Counted from the stretch's first letter, positions 9,108 to 20,090 are shown. The stretch is DNA of 64,000 nucleotides from Streptomyces xanthophaeus (GCF_000725805.1 NZ_JOFT01000013.1:124001-188000); one strand, 5' to 3'. Numbers and translations are program-made. Notes: generated by a model not told the origin, from the letters alone.

Positions 9108-9425
9108 CGTCTTCACGTCCTCTCGGTGCCACGGCCGGGTGGCCGGGACGGTGACGGCGTCGTGCCGGGACCCACCGAGCGCGACCTTGAGGGCGCCGGT
9201 GTCGCCCGCACGGGCTGTGCCGGCGATCGTGTGGCCCAGCACCCGCCCGCTGCTCCCGCAGCACTGGCCGTAGTGGCTCTCGCGGCAGAAGCGGCAGCGG
9301 CCGCAGGCCGAGATGCAGGAGACGAGCACCCGGTCCCCGGGCCGCACCGCAGGGACGTCGCCGCCCGGGTCCGGTAGGTCCTGCACTGCGGTCTGTCCGG
9401 AACCCTGGAAGACCAGTGCCTCCAT
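9108..9425 (-). pseudogene. Zinc alcohol dehydrogenase remnant with internal deletions
   Basis: Three pieces of a medium-chain zinc dehydrogenase are joined in frame. The N-terminus ([21 protein letters not shown]) is followed directly by the structural-zinc region ([21 protein letters not shown], then HYGQC), then GRVLGHTIAGT and a short tail resembling a dehydrogenase C-terminus (GALKVALGG). The catalytic-zinc motifs and the Rossmann fold are gone; about 106 of roughly 345 residues remain. The start has a ribosome site (GAAAGGGACG), and the frame runs without a stop into the HTH-PNPOx gene. It was probably the first gene of that operon before decay. Confidence 0.7.
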
Positions 9426-9499
9426 GACGTCCCTTTCTTTCATTTCCCACCGCTTGAGGTGTCACCGCCAGGCTGGACCGGACCCGACCGGCCGCGCAT

Positions 9500-9535
9500 G
9501 GGCCGATCGGTCCCCTGCCGGGGCCTGTCGGCCCC
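9500..9535. promoter_or_regulatory. Tandem palindromes in a divergent promoter region
   Basis: GGGCCGATCGGTCCC (9500-9514) and GGGGCCTGTCGGCCCC (9520-9535) are spaced about 20-21 bases apart. They lie between the rightward RNase gene (start 9601) and the leftward dehydrogenase relic/HTH-PNPOx operon (start 9425). The first is a near-perfect inverted repeat. They are the same class as the sites at 2772, 5078, 11031, 24477 and 25383. Confidence 0.55.
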
Positions 9536-9600
9536 CTGCCGGCCCCCGCACCCGGTGCGATGGTGAGAACCGGATCCCCTTACCGAAGGGAGGGCAGGTC

Positions 9601-11028
9601 GTGTCCGAGACAGCCCAGCGCCCCACCACCACCTCGCCCAGACCCGCACTCCTGCGTCTGCTCGGTGCGGTACGCACGGTCACCGGCAGCAAGTTCCTCG
9701 TCGAGAGCGACCACGCCCGCATCCTGGTCGACTGCGGGCTCTTCCAGGGTTTCGCGGACCTGCGCCGTCGCAACTGGGAGAAGCCCGGCTTCGATGCTTC
9801 CGACCTCCACGCCGTGGTCGTCACCCATGCTCACCTGGACCACTGCGGCTATCTGCCGCGCCTGGTCCGGCACGGCTTCCGTGGTCCGATCCTGAGCACC
9901 GCCCCTACCGCCCGGCTCGCCGAGATCGTGCTGCGCGACAGCGCCCGCCTCCAGATGGAGGCAGCCGAGCACGCCAACAGCCACGGCTGGTCCAAGCACC
10001 GCCCCGCCAAGCCGCTCTACGACGACACGGACGTCGAGAACACGCTGAAGTTCTTCGACCCGGTCGAGATCGGCAGCGAAATCGAGATCATGGCCGGAAC
10101 GAAGCTGAGGCTGCACCACGGCGGGCACATCCTCGGCTCCGCCTGGGCCCACCTCACGCTGGAGGACGGCCACACCCTGGCCGTCAGCGGCGACCTGGGC
10201 CGCCCCGGGCACCCCCTGCTGCTGCCCCCGGAGCCGTTCTCCGGCGCCGACGTGCTACTCATGGAGTCCACCTACGGCGACCGCCGCCACGACCACGAGA
10301 CGGCGCGGCGCGAGTTCGCTGCCGTGGTCACCAGAACGCTGTCGCGGGGCGGAACCGTGGTCATCCCGTCGTTCGCGATCGACCGGACCGAGGTCGTCCT
10401 GCACGAGCTGGCCGGGCTGCGCCGCGACGGCACCTTGCCCCGGAGCGTACCCGTGTACGTCGACAGTCCCATGGCCTTGGCCGCCCTGGACGTCTACCGG
10501 GACGCCCTGCGCTCCCACTCTCCCGAGCTGAGGCCCGAGATCCTGGCCCAGGGCGAGGCGGCGTTCAGCCCGGAGCCGTTCCTGGCCGCCCGTACCGTCC
10601 AGGAGTCGATCGACATCAACAGCACCACCGGGCCGGCAGTCATCGTCTCCTCCGCCGGCATGGCCACCGGTGGTCGGGTCCTGCACCACCTCCACCGACT
10701 CCTGCCCGACCCCCGCAACGCCGTAGTCATCGTCGGCTTCGCCGCCGCCGGTACGCGGGCGCGTGACCTCGTCGACGGCGCCCGCACCCTGAAGATGTTC
10801 GGCGAGTACACCCCCGTACGTGCCGAGGTGGCCGACGTACCCCACTTCTCCGCCCACGCCGACGCCGACCAGATCATCGACTGGCTGCGCGCCGCCCCCG
10901 CCCCGCACACCACCTACCTCGTCCACGGCGAGGAGGCCGCGGCCGAGACTCTCCGGGACCGCATCGACCGCGAGCTGGGCTGGACGGCCGTCGTACCCAA
11001 GCCCGGGGAGGCCGTCCTGGTCCGCTGA
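9601..11028 (+). CDS. Metallo-beta-lactamase / beta-CASP RNase-type hydrolase
   Basis: This cytoplasmic Zn-dependent nuclease-type protein (475 residues) belongs to the YSH1/CPSF73-like beta-CASP family, which usually processes RNA. The zinc motif [12 protein letters not shown] lies near residues 76-87. Further metal ligands are in [11 protein letters not shown] and SGDLGRPG. The beta-CASP motifs [19 protein letters not shown], and [17 protein letters not shown] then [11 protein letters not shown] follow, ending in the C-terminal [13 protein letters not shown]...VHGEE segment. The GTG at 9601 follows GAAGGGAGGGCAG; an in-frame extension upstream lacks family similarity and overlaps the operator region. 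It is divergently transcribed from the HTH-PNPOx operon across the tandem palindromes. Confidence 0.88.
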   Translation: MSETAQRPTTTSPRPALLRLLGAVRTVTGSKFLVESDHARILVDCGLFQGFADLRRRNWEKPGFDASDLHAVVVTHAHLDHCGYLPRLVRHGFRGPILSTAPTARLAEIVLRDSARLQMEAAEHANSHGWSKHRPAKPLYDDTDVENTLKFFDPVEIGSEIEIMAGTKLRLHHGGHILGSAWAHLTLEDGHTLAVSGDLGRPGHPLLLPPEPFSGADVLLMESTYGDRRHDHETARREFAAVVTRTLSRGGTVVIPSFAIDRTEVVLHELAGLRRDGTLPRSVPVYVDSPMALAALDVYRDALRSHSPELRPEILAQGEAAFSPEPFLAARTVQESIDINSTTGPAVIVSSAGMATGGRVLHHLHRLLPDPRNAVVIVGFAAAGTRARDLVDGARTLKMFGEYTPVRAEVADVPHFSAHADADQIIDWLRAAPAPHTTYLVHGEEAAAETLRDRIDRELGWTAVVPKPGEAVLVR

Positions 11029-11030
11029 CC

Positions 11031-11045
11031 GGGCCGGATGGGCCC
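11031..11045. promoter_or_regulatory. Single GGGCC palindrome upstream of the cNMP-fold relic and CBS gene
   Basis: GGGCCGGATGGGCCC is an inverted repeat just after the RNase stop and about 75 bases before the ATG of the decayed cNMP-fold gene. It matches the island motif. No second copy at 20 bases is clear. Confidence 0.4.
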
Positions 11046-11121
11046 TGCGGTATGCACCGCGAGGCCCTCCCGCACCCCGAGGACCGGCGCGAACCTGAAG
11101 GGGAAGGGCTGGAGGCACACC

Positions 11122-11372
11122 ATGAACACTCTCCCGGGCGACATGGAACCCGAAGCGCGTGAGGCCCTGTGCTCGCCCACGCCCATCGCATGGACGTCCC
11201 CGCCGGCGCGGTGGCCGTACGGAAGCTCTGCGAAGAGAACCCGCCCGTGGGCCGTTGCATATCCACCGCTGTTGCCGCGGTCATCGCCCGTCGGCTCGGC
11301 TCGGCCCGCACCCGGATCCTCGACCTGTTCGCACCCCACCACAGCGACATGCCACTCGCCTACGCCCGCTGA
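11122..11372 (+). pseudogene. Remnant of a cyclic-nucleotide-binding-fold regulator (deleted and frameshifted)
   Basis: The first 16 or so codons (MNTLPGDMEPEAREAL) match the N-terminal start of the Crp-like cNMP-fold family. The frame then changes, and from about 11169 another frame reads a family-like C-terminus (VRKLCEENPPVG, then SARTRILDLFAPHHS). The intact paralogue at 25454-25918 has DADPAFG and AARIRLLDLYAPHGS at the same place. The core beta-barrel of about 85 residues is missing, so this is an internally deleted copy. It sits 9 bases upstream of the CBS-BON gene, probably once in its operon. Confidence 0.65.
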
Positions 11373-11381
11373 GGACCAGCC

Positions 11382-12035
11382 ATGACCTCCACCCCGTACA
11401 CCGTCAACGACGTCATGACGAAGACCGTCGTCAGCGTCACGCCCGCCGCCGAATTCAAGGAGATCGCCACCGCGATGGAGCGCTGGAAGGTCACCGCGGT
11501 CCCGGTCATCGAAGGCGAAGGCCATGTCGTCGGCGTCGTCTCCGAGGCCGACCTCCTCACCAAGGAGGAGTTCCACGAACACGGACCGAGCCTGATCGAG
11601 CAGATGCGCCGCCTCGGCGACACAGCGAAGGCCGGATCGGTCCGCGCCGAGGAGCTGATGACGAGCCCGGCCGTCACCATCCGCCCCGACGCCACGCTCC
11701 CCCAGGCCGCCCGGCTGATGGCCGACCGCCGCATCAAGCGTCTCCCGGTCGTGGATGCCGACGGCACTCTCCTCGGCGTCGTCAGCCGCGCCGACCTCCT
11801 GAAGGTCTTCCTCCGCACCGACGACGACCTGGCCGCCGAAGTCCGCCGCGAGGTCGTCGAGCGCCTGTTCCCGCTCTCCCGCCATGACATCACGGTTGAG
11901 GTGACGCACGGCGTCGTCACCCTGAGGGGAAGGACCCGCGACCCCCACCTCATCCCCGTGGCCACTCGCCTCGCCCGGGCTGTCGAAGGGGTGGTCGGTG
12001 TGCACTCCCGCCTCGAAGGCCCCGCATCCCCCTGA
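11382..12035 (+). CDS. CBS-pair and BON domain protein
   Basis: The 217-residue protein has two CBS motifs (about residues 8-65 and 88-145; VMTKTVVSV..VPVIEGEGHVVGVVSEADLL and ELMTSPAVTI..LPVVDADGTLLGVVSRADLL) and a C-terminal BON domain (about 150-212, VEVTHGVVTLRGRTRD). CBS pairs usually sense adenosine ligands or redox state; BON domains contact membranes or other proteins (family knowledge). The arrangement resembles the hypoxia-response CBS proteins of actinobacteria such as Rv2626c, but with an added BON domain. The start follows 9 bases after the cNMP relic. Its 3' end faces the ABC transporter genes. Confidence 0.9.
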   Translation: MTSTPYTVNDVMTKTVVSVTPAAEFKEIATAMERWKVTAVPVIEGEGHVVGVVSEADLLTKEEFHEHGPSLIEQMRRLGDTAKAGSVRAEELMTSPAVTIRPDATLPQAARLMADRRIKRLPVVDADGTLLGVVSRADLLKVFLRTDDDLAAEVRREVVERLFPLSRHDITVEVTHGVVTLRGRTRDPHLIPVATRLARAVEGVVGVHSRLEGPASP

Positions 12036-12049
12036 CCGCTGTCCCTCCG

Positions 12050-12871
12050 CTACGGGGCCAGGTCCCGCCTCATCAGCAACGCGTGGCCCAGGATGAGCCC
12101 CACTGCTCCGACCCCGACCAGAACGCCCAACTGCGGCCACAGCACGTGGCCCTGTGCCAGTGCGTCACCCGGTGTGTAGTAGTGGAAGGGACTGATGAAC
12201 CGCAGGGGTGCCGCCTTGGACCAGGCCAGCGCGATGAAGTTCAGCGCGAAGCCGACCGCCCCGATCGCGATCGTCGCACCGATCACCTGCGCGCGTCGGC
12301 TCCCCCATGCGGACACGGCCAGGGCCGGTCCGGCCAGGCACAGCGCGAAGCCGCACCCCATCAACCCGGCGGCGAAGACACCGCTGAGCGGCACGTCCCG
12401 GTGGATGTCCGGCGACAGCCAGACGCCTGCCGCCACGGTCAGCGTCGCCGCGGCGTTGAGGGCGAGAGCGGCAATCACCACGGCGGCCGTCCGCTCGGCG
12501 AGCAGCCGGTTGCGGCTCACGGGACGCACCATGATCAGCTCGATCGTCCCGGATTCCACGTCGGCCGCCACCGCCGCCGCGGCCAGGGCGCCGATCGCGG
12601 TCAGCTGCATGGCGATCCAGAACGGATGCACCAGTCCGGCCCCGAGCAGCCCCGGATAGCTCGCGATCGACACGTCCCCGCCCGACCCGCTGAACGCGCG
12701 GTACGCCGACGGCGTGCCCTTTCCGCCCGCCGAGAACAGCGTTCCCGGCGCGATCGTGTTCGCCACCACCACGATCAGCGCCTCGAAGACGACCATCCCC
12801 ACCACCAGGGCCATCAGCATCCGCCGGCGCCGGTGCAGCGCCAGCCACAGCAGGGGCCACCGCGTCTTCAC
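12050..12871 (-). CDS. ABC transporter permease (ABC-2 type)
   Basis: The 273-residue integral membrane protein has about six hydrophobic segments and the ABC-2 signature region VESGTIELIMVRPVSRNRLLAERTAAVV near residues 105-135. It ends with FHYYTPGDAL followed by a last membrane helix and RRDLAP. The GTG start overlaps the ATPase stop by GTGA. It partners with the ATPase at 12868-13788 as an exporter; the cargo is unknown. Confidence 0.87.
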   Translation of the reverse strand: MKTRWPLLWLALHRRRRMLMALVVGMVVFEALIVVVANTIAPGTLFSAGGKGTPSAYRAFSGSGGDVSIASYPGLLGAGLVHPFWIAMQLTAIGALAAAAVAADVESGTIELIMVRPVSRNRLLAERTAAVVIAALALNAAATLTVAAGVWLSPDIHRDVPLSGVFAAGLMGCGFALCLAGPALAVSAWGSRRAQVIGATIAIGAVGFALNFIALAWSKAAPLRFISPFHYYTPGDALAQGHVLWPQLGVLVGVGAVGLILGHALLMRRDLAP

Positions 12872-13788
12872 GGCGCCGCCCCCTCCGCCTTGCCGTTGCG
12901 GTACAGGTCCAGGAACGCCTCGCCCAGCCCCGCCTCCTCCACGAAGACGTCGGCCACCCCCAGGGTCAGCAGCTCGCGCAGTGCCCCCACCACCTCGCTC
13001 GGGGGTACGAGCAGCTCCACCCGGTCGCCTTCCCAGTGGGGCGCCCACTGCTCCGCGCGCCCCAGAGGGCGTGCCCCCTTCCCGTCGCCGAAGGTCAGGC
13101 GGATCCGCCGCGCACGCGCCTCCCGCAGGGCGGCCACGCTCTCCACCGTCACCAGGCGCCCGTCCCGGACGATCGCCACGCGTCCGCAGGCCCGCTGCAC
13201 CTCCGGGAGGACATGGCTGGACAACAGCACGGTGCGGCCGTCGGCCGCCGCCTGCTCCATCAGCTCGAAGAACGTCTCCTGCACCAGGGGATCCAGCCCC
13301 TCGGTCGGCTCGTCCAGTACCACCAGCCGGGGATCGTGCTGCAGCGCCTGCACCAGGCCCAGCTTCTGCTTCATGCCGCGCGAGTACCCGCCCACCGTGC
13401 GACGCAGGACCGCCGGCGTCAGTCCCAGCCGCTCGCACAGTTCGGCCCGCCGTGTGCAGGACCGGCCCTGGAGGGAACACAGCAGGTCGAGGGTCTGTGC
13501 CCCGGTGAGTTCGGGGTACAGCCGCAGCTCACCCGGGAGATAGCCGAGTTCCCGAGCCACCCGGCGGTGATCGGCGAGCGGGTCCATCCCCAGCACCCGC
13601 ACGTGCCCGGCCGTCGGGCGCAGCAAGCCGGTCAGGCACCTGAGGGTGGTGGTCTTGCCCGCCCCGTTCGGCCCGAGGAAGCCGAACACCTCGCCCGGAC
13701 CGATGCCGAGTGTGAGTTCCTCCACCCCGACCACGGCCCCGTACCGCTTGGTCAGTCCTATGAGCTCGATCGCGTCCATGGCGCCCAC
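12868..13788 (-). CDS. ABC transporter ATP-binding protein
   Basis: The 306-residue ATPase has Walker A GPNGAGKTT near residues 40-48, the signature region GGYSRGMKQKLG, Walker B LVVLDEPTEGLDP and the switch His in SSHVLPE. A C-terminal extension of about 80 residues (from about 225) is typical of DrrA/CcmA-like exporters. Translation may start at this ATG or at a second ATG four codons later (MDAIELIGLTKRYG). It is coupled by a 4-base overlap to the permease. The pair points away from the sulfur operon, sharing the intergenic region with the CstR-type operators at 13862-13909. Confidence 0.9.
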   Translation of the reverse strand: MGAMDAIELIGLTKRYGAVVGVEELTLGIGPGEVFGFLGPNGAGKTTTLRCLTGLLRPTAGHVRVLGMDPLADHRRVARELGYLPGELRLYPELTGAQTLDLLCSLQGRSCTRRAELCERLGLTPAVLRRTVGGYSRGMKQKLGLVQALQHDPRLVVLDEPTEGLDPLVQETFFELMEQAAADGRTVLLSSHVLPEVQRACGRVAIVRDGRLVTVESVAALREARARRIRLTFGDGKGARPLGRAEQWAPHWEGDRVELLVPPSEVVGALRELLTLGVADVFVEEAGLGEAFLDLYRNGKAEGAAP

Positions 13789-13861
13789 CCCACCAGTCTG
13801 TGCCCTGGCCCGGACCGACGCGCAGTGAGCCGAGAACGGGCCCCACGGCGCCGGCCGAAAA

Positions 13862-13909
13862 TACCCCCGGGGGTACTACTGCTACGCTCGAGATATACCC
13901 CCGGGGGTA
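13862..13909. promoter_or_regulatory. Two CstR/CsoR-type operators with a -10 box between them
   Basis: Two perfect copies of TACCCCCGGGGGTA lie at 13862-13875 and 13896-13909, 34 bases apart, on either side of a likely -10 hexamer TACGCT (13883-13888). A third variant is in front of the repressor gene at 17128. C/G-tract palindromes flanked by TA are typical of the CsoR/CstR family. Binding would block the promoter of the persulfide operon that starts at 13934. Confidence 0.85.
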
Positions 13910-13933
13910 ATTCTCACGAGAAGGAGCGACAGC

Positions 13934-15310
13934 GTGTTCTTCATCGACACCCTTGAACTGGAAGGGCTCGGCAACCGCAGCTACCTGGCGGGTGGCGCCC
14001 ACACGGCCGTGGCAGTGGATCCACCGCGCGACGTCGACCAGGTGCTCGCCATGGCGGCACGGCGAGGGGTGCGGATCTCCCACGTCGTGGAGACGCACGT
14101 CCACAACGACTACGTCACCGGCGGCCTGGACCTGGCCCGCCTCACCGGCGCGGCCTACCTGGTGCCCGCCGCGGCCCGGGTGTCCTTCGACCGCACCCCC
14201 GTCCATGACGGAGACACCTTCGCCGTGGACGACGGCATCACGCTGCGGGCCCTTGCCACCCCCGGCCACACCCCGCACCACACCTCCTACGTTCTGGAGG
14301 AGTGGGGTTCGGCCGTCGCCGTTTTCACCGGAGGCTCCCTGCTGATCGGGACGGTCGGACGGCCCGACCTGGTCGAGCCGCGACTGACCGAGGAGCTCGC
14401 CCGCGCCCAGCACGCCTCCGCACGCCGGCTGGCCGCTGAACTGCCTGACGAAGCCCAGGTACTGCCCACCCACGGGTTCGGAAGCTTCTGCTCCTCGGCC
14501 CAGGCCGACGGGGTCGCCACCACCATCGGCAAGGAAAAGGCCGGCAACGACGCCCTGGTCCAGGACGTCGACTCCTTCGTCTCCGCCCTGCTGGCCGGAC
14601 TCGACGACGTGCCTGCCTACTACACCCACATGGGCCCGGCCAACGCCGCAGGTCCGGCTCCGGTGGACCTCACCGCACCTCCCGTGGCGGACGCCGCCGA
14701 CATCGCCGCCCGCCTGGCCGCCGGGGAGTGGGTGGTCGACCTGCGCAACCGCATCGCCTTCGCCCAGGGACACGTAGCGGGATCGTTCAATTTCGAGGCC
14801 GACGGGAAGATCGCGACCTACCTCGCGTGGCTGATCCCCTGGAGCAAGCCCGTCACGCTCCTCGCGGAATCCCCCGAGCAGCTGGCGAAGGCGCAGCGCG
14901 AACTGACCCGTGTCGGGATCGACCGCCCGGCCGCCGCGGCCACCGGGGAGCCGGCCGGTTGGATCTCCGCGCACGAACAGCTGCGGAGCTTCCCACGGGC
15001 CACGTTCGCCGACCTCGCCGCCCTCGATCCCTACGAGCACCGGATCGTGCTGGACGTACGGCGGGACTCCGAACGCGCCGAGGGCTGGATCAAGGACTCG
15101 GTTCACATCCCGATCCACCAGCTCCACCGACGCCAGGACGAGGTGCCGGCCGGAGCGGTGTGGGTGCACTGCGCGGGCGGCATGCGCGCGGGGATCGCGG
15201 CCTCCCTGCTCGACGCGGCCGGACGCGATGTCGTGGCCGTCGACGACTCCTTCGACGCCGCCCGGAGCGCGGGCCTCCCGATGACCGCCGGACCCCGTTC
15301 CGACAGCTGA
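13934..15310 (+). CDS. Persulfide dioxygenase-like (ETHE1-type) metallo-hydrolase fused to two rhodanese domains
   Basis: The N-terminal domain (about 1-240) is a metallo-beta-lactamase fold of the persulfide-dioxygenase type, with ETHVHNDYVTGG near residues 52-63, the metal His in ATPGHTPHHTSYVL and the late LPTHGFGSFC motif. Enzymes of this type oxidise glutathione or other low-molecular-weight persulfides to sulfite (family knowledge). The first rhodanese domain (about 255-340) lacks a catalytic Cys; the second (about 360-455) has HCAGGMRAG with Cys near 412. The GTG start follows AAGGAG. It is the first gene of a sulfane-sulfur detoxification operon under the TACCCCCGGGGGTA operators. Mycothiol persulfide is the likely substrate in an actinomycete (inference). 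Confidence 0.88.
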   Translation: MFFIDTLELEGLGNRSYLAGGAHTAVAVDPPRDVDQVLAMAARRGVRISHVVETHVHNDYVTGGLDLARLTGAAYLVPAAARVSFDRTPVHDGDTFAVDDGITLRALATPGHTPHHTSYVLEEWGSAVAVFTGGSLLIGTVGRPDLVEPRLTEELARAQHASARRLAAELPDEAQVLPTHGFGSFCSSAQADGVATTIGKEKAGNDALVQDVDSFVSALLAGLDDVPAYYTHMGPANAAGPAPVDLTAPPVADAADIAARLAAGEWVVDLRNRIAFAQGHVAGSFNFEADGKIATYLAWLIPWSKPVTLLAESPEQLAKAQRELTRVGIDRPAAAATGEPAGWISAHEQLRSFPRATFADLAALDPYEHRIVLDVRRDSERAEGWIKDSVHIPIHQLHRRQDEVPAGAVWVHCAGGMRAGIAASLLDAAGRDVVAVDDSFDAARSAGLPMTAGPRSDS

Positions 15311-15346
15311 CCGCTCGCCCCCCGTTCCCCACAAGAGAAGGACCCG

Positions 15347-15705
15347 ATGATGTTCCTCTTCCGGCGCGGCCCCGCCCGCGTGACTCCAGCCGATGCCCAT
15401 CAGCGCACCCGCGACGAGGGCGCCGTCCTGCTCGACGTACGCGAGCGGGCGGAATGGACGGCCGGGCACGCGCCCGGCGCCGTGCACGCCCCGCTCTCCG
15501 CCCTGCTGGCCGGCGCCGACCTGCCCCCGGCTGCCAAGGGACGGCCGCTGATGGTGATCTGCCGCTCCGGGCACCGGTCCCGGCAAGCGGCGAAGATCCT
15601 GACGGAACGCGGAACCGGGGCTGTCGACGTCAAGGGCGGCATGAACGCCTGGGCGGCGGCGGGACTGCCGGTCGTCGACGGCCACGGAAGCAGCGGCTCG
15701 ACAGC

Positions 15706-15709
<4 letters not shown>
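15347..15709 (+). CDS. Single-domain rhodanese sulfurtransferase
   Basis: The 120-residue rhodanese domain has DVRERAEWTAGHAPGAVH and the active-site loop ICRSGHRSRQA (Cys near residue 71). The RSGHRS loop is typical of thiosulfate or persulfide sulfurtransferases. It starts with two adjacent ATG codons after AAGAGAAGG. Its TGA overlaps the GTG of the TauE-type gene, so the two are coupled. In the cluster it probably passes sulfane sulfur to or from the upstream dioxygenase. Confidence 0.9.
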
Positions 15710-17446
<1,737 letters not shown>

Positions 17447-17675
17447 CACCCGTCCGGAAGACGCGCGGGCCGTTCTTCCGCCATGGCCCCGGACCCGACG
17501 GAGGTCGCGCCGGCCGGACTCCTCGAACCCACTCGCCGGGTCGGCCACGTGCCGCTGTCCCCCGCCGACTGCGCCCACCGGCTCCCAGCGCGGCAACAGC
17601 CGTTGCGGCACCCTCACCAGGAGCGCAGGCTTCTGTACAGGCGGAGCCGAACCCATCCGGGAGGCGAACGGGAGC

Positions 17676-20090
17676 ATGGCGCACCCCGCAGACCATCGCA
17701 CCACGGCGGTGCTGGATGTGCGGGGCATGGTGCGCGCGAGCCAGCAGAGCACCGTCGCGGCCGTACTGGGCCGGCGGCCCGGCGTGCTCGACGTCGAGGT
17801 CAACCCGGTGGCGCAGTCGGCCACGGTCGTCTTCGACCCTCGCCGGACCTCGCTCGCCGAGCTGCGCGCATGGGTGACCGAATGCGGATACCACTGCGCC
17901 GGCCAGTCGGTTCCCTCGCACCTCTGCGATCCGATGCAGGAACCGGACCCTCCCGGTTCCACGGCTGCGCCGGAGCGCCCTCGCGCGACGCCCGGGACGG
18001 CAGCAGGCACACGCGCGCCCGACGAGGCGAGGGGGCACGGGGGCCACGGGGGCCACGGGGGCCACGGCGAGATGTCGATGGCCGCGATGGTCGCCGACAT
18101 GCGCAACCGCTTCCTGGTCGCGGTGGCGTTCTCCGTCCCGATCGTGGTCTGGTCGCCGATCGGCGAGGAGGTCTTCGGCTGGCACGCGCCCGTTCCGTTC
18201 GGCTTGCGCCAGGACGTGTGGGCACTGTTGCTGAGCCTGCCGGTGATCCTCTACTCGTGCTCGGTCTTCTTCGTCGGCGCTGTCCGGGCCCTGCGTGCCC
18301 GGACGTTGGACATGATGGTGCTCGTGGCGGTCGCCGTCGGTGCCGGCTGGCTGTACTCCCTGATCGTCACCCTGACCGGGGGCGGGGACGTCTTCTACGA
18401 GGCGGCCACCGTGCTGGCCTCCTTCGTCCTGCTGGGCCACTGGTTCGAGATGCGTGCCCGCGGCGGTGCCAACGATGCCGTGCGCACGCTCCTGGACCTC
18501 GCCCCGTCGAAAGCCGTGGTTCTGCGGGACGGCGTGCCCGTCGAGGTCGCCACCGCCGAGGTGCTCGTCGGGGATCTGCTGCTCGTACGCCCCGGGACGA
18601 AGATCGCCGCGGACGGGATCGTGGAGGAGGGCGAGAGCGAGGTCGACGAGTCGACCGTGACCGGGGAGAGCATGCCCGTGCACAAGGGCCCCGGATCCCC
18701 GGTCGTCGGCGCCACCCTCAACGCCAACGGCACGCTGCGGGTGCGGGCGACCAAGGTCGGTGCGGACACGGCGCTGGCCCAGATCGTCAAGCTCGTCCAG
18801 GAGGCCCAGAACTCCAAGGCTCCCGGTCAGCGGCTCGCCGACCGGGCCGCCTTCTGGCTCGTCCTCGTCGCCCTCGTCGGCGGCGCCCTCACCCTGGCCG
18901 TATGGCTGCTCGCCACCGACCGCCCCTTCGGCGAGGCCATGCTCTTCGCCATCACCGTGGTCGTCATCACCTGCCCTGACGCACTGGGCCTGGCCACCCC
19001 CACCGCCATCATGGTCGGGACCGGGCTGGGCGCGCAGCGGGGCGTGCTGTTCAAGAACGCCATGGCCCTGGAGGCGTCCGCAGGCATCCGCATCGTGGTC
19101 ATGGACAAGACCGGCACCCTCACCAAAGGCGAACCCGAAGTCACCGACGTGATCAGCGTTCGCGGCGGCGACGAGGACGAGGTGCTGCGGCTGATCGCAG
19201 CCGTCGAGCAGGAATCCGAGCATCCCCTGGCTGCTGCGGTCGTACGGTACGCCGCCGCGCGCGGCGTCGCCGCCGCTCAGGCCCGCCACTTCGAGAACGT
19301 ACCGGGCCACGGCGCGACGGCCGTGGTCGACGGCCGCCGGGTCGCGGTCGGCAACCGCCGCCTGATCGAACGTGAAGGCGTCGACCTCGGGCCCCTGAGC
19401 GGCCGGCGCGAGGAGCTGGTCGCCACCGGCCGCACCGTCGTCATCGCCGCCGTCGACGGCCGGGTGGCGGCCCTCATCGGGATCGCCGACGCCCTTCGGG
19501 AGACCTCCCCCGCAGCGGTGGCCGACCTCCGCAGCCTCGGTGTCGAGGTCGTCATGCTCACGGGCGACAACCGGGCAACCGCCGAACGGATCGCGCAGCG
19601 CCTGGGCATCACCACCGTCATCGCCGACGTCCTCCCCGGCGACAAGGCCGCCAAGATCAGCGAACTTCAGCAGGGCGGCCGCACAGTCGCCATGGTCGGT
19701 GACGGTGTCAACGACGCGCCCGCCCTCGCCCAGGCCGACCTGGGCATCGCGATCGGAGCCGGCACCGACGTCGCCATCGAGACCGCCGACCTCGTTCTGA
19801 TGCGCTCCGACCCCCTGGACGTCCCCACCGCCCTGCGTATCGGCCGGGGCACCCTGCGCAAGATGCGCCAGAACCTGGGCTGGGCCATCGGCTACAACGC
19901 CATCGCCCTGCCCATCGCCGCCGGGGTCTTCGAACCCGCCACGGGCCTGATCCTCCGCCCCGAGATCGCCGCCCTGTCCATGTCCGGCTCCAGCATCATC
20001 GTCGCCGTCAACGCCCTGGCGCTCAAGCGCCTCCACCTGCCCCGCCCTCAGCGGACACATCCGGCGGGCGGAGACGGCGAGCGGGGCTGA
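17676..20090 (+). CDS. Heavy-metal P1B-type ATPase with atypical metal motifs
   Basis: The 804-residue pump has a degenerate N-terminal HMA-like domain (about 8-75), a His-rich linker (GHGGHGGHGGHGEM near 118-131), membrane helices, TGES near 330, the phosphorylation motif DKTGTLTKGEPEV near 477, HP in ESEHPLAAAV and GDGVNDAPAL. Two metal-site motifs are unusual. The HMA loop reads GMVRASQQST where GMxCxxC is expected, and the membrane-6 motif is TCPDALGLATP instead of CPC or CPH. Copper, silver or another ion is possible; the motif does not settle it. The ATG follows GGGAGGCGAACGGGAGC. No metal-responsive regulator adjoins it other than the CstR-like gene upstream. Confidence 0.88.
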   Translation: MAHPADHRTTAVLDVRGMVRASQQSTVAAVLGRRPGVLDVEVNPVAQSATVVFDPRRTSLAELRAWVTECGYHCAGQSVPSHLCDPMQEPDPPGSTAAPERPRATPGTAAGTRAPDEARGHGGHGGHGGHGEMSMAAMVADMRNRFLVAVAFSVPIVVWSPIGEEVFGWHAPVPFGLRQDVWALLLSLPVILYSCSVFFVGAVRALRARTLDMMVLVAVAVGAGWLYSLIVTLTGGGDVFYEAATVLASFVLLGHWFEMRARGGANDAVRTLLDLAPSKAVVLRDGVPVEVATAEVLVGDLLLVRPGTKIAADGIVEEGESEVDESTVTGESMPVHKGPGSPVVGATLNANGTLRVRATKVGADTALAQIVKLVQEAQNSKAPGQRLADRAAFWLVLVALVGGALTLAVWLLATDRPFGEAMLFAITVVVITCPDALGLATPTAIMVGTGLGAQRGVLFKNAMALEASAGIRIVVMDKTGTLTKGEPEVTDVISVRGGDEDEVLRLIAAVEQESEHPLAAAVVRYAAARGVAAAQARHFENVPGHGATAVVDGRRVAVGNRRLIEREGVDLGPLSGRREELVATGRTVVIAAVDGRVAALIGIADALRETSPAAVADLRSLGVEVVMLTGDNRATAERIAQRLGITTVIADVLPGDKAAKISELQQGGRTVAMVGDGVNDAPALAQADLGIAIGAGTDVAIETADLVLMRSDPLDVPTALRIGRGTLRKMRQNLGWAIGYNAIALPIAAGVFEPATGLILRPEIAALSMSGSSIIVAVNALALKRLHLPRPQRTHPAGGDGERG

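Noticed and set aside
11122..11372. An intact small gene of 83 codons.
   Set aside because: The frame after codon 16 has no protein-like character, while another frame matches the family C-terminus of the intact paralogue; it is a deleted relic.
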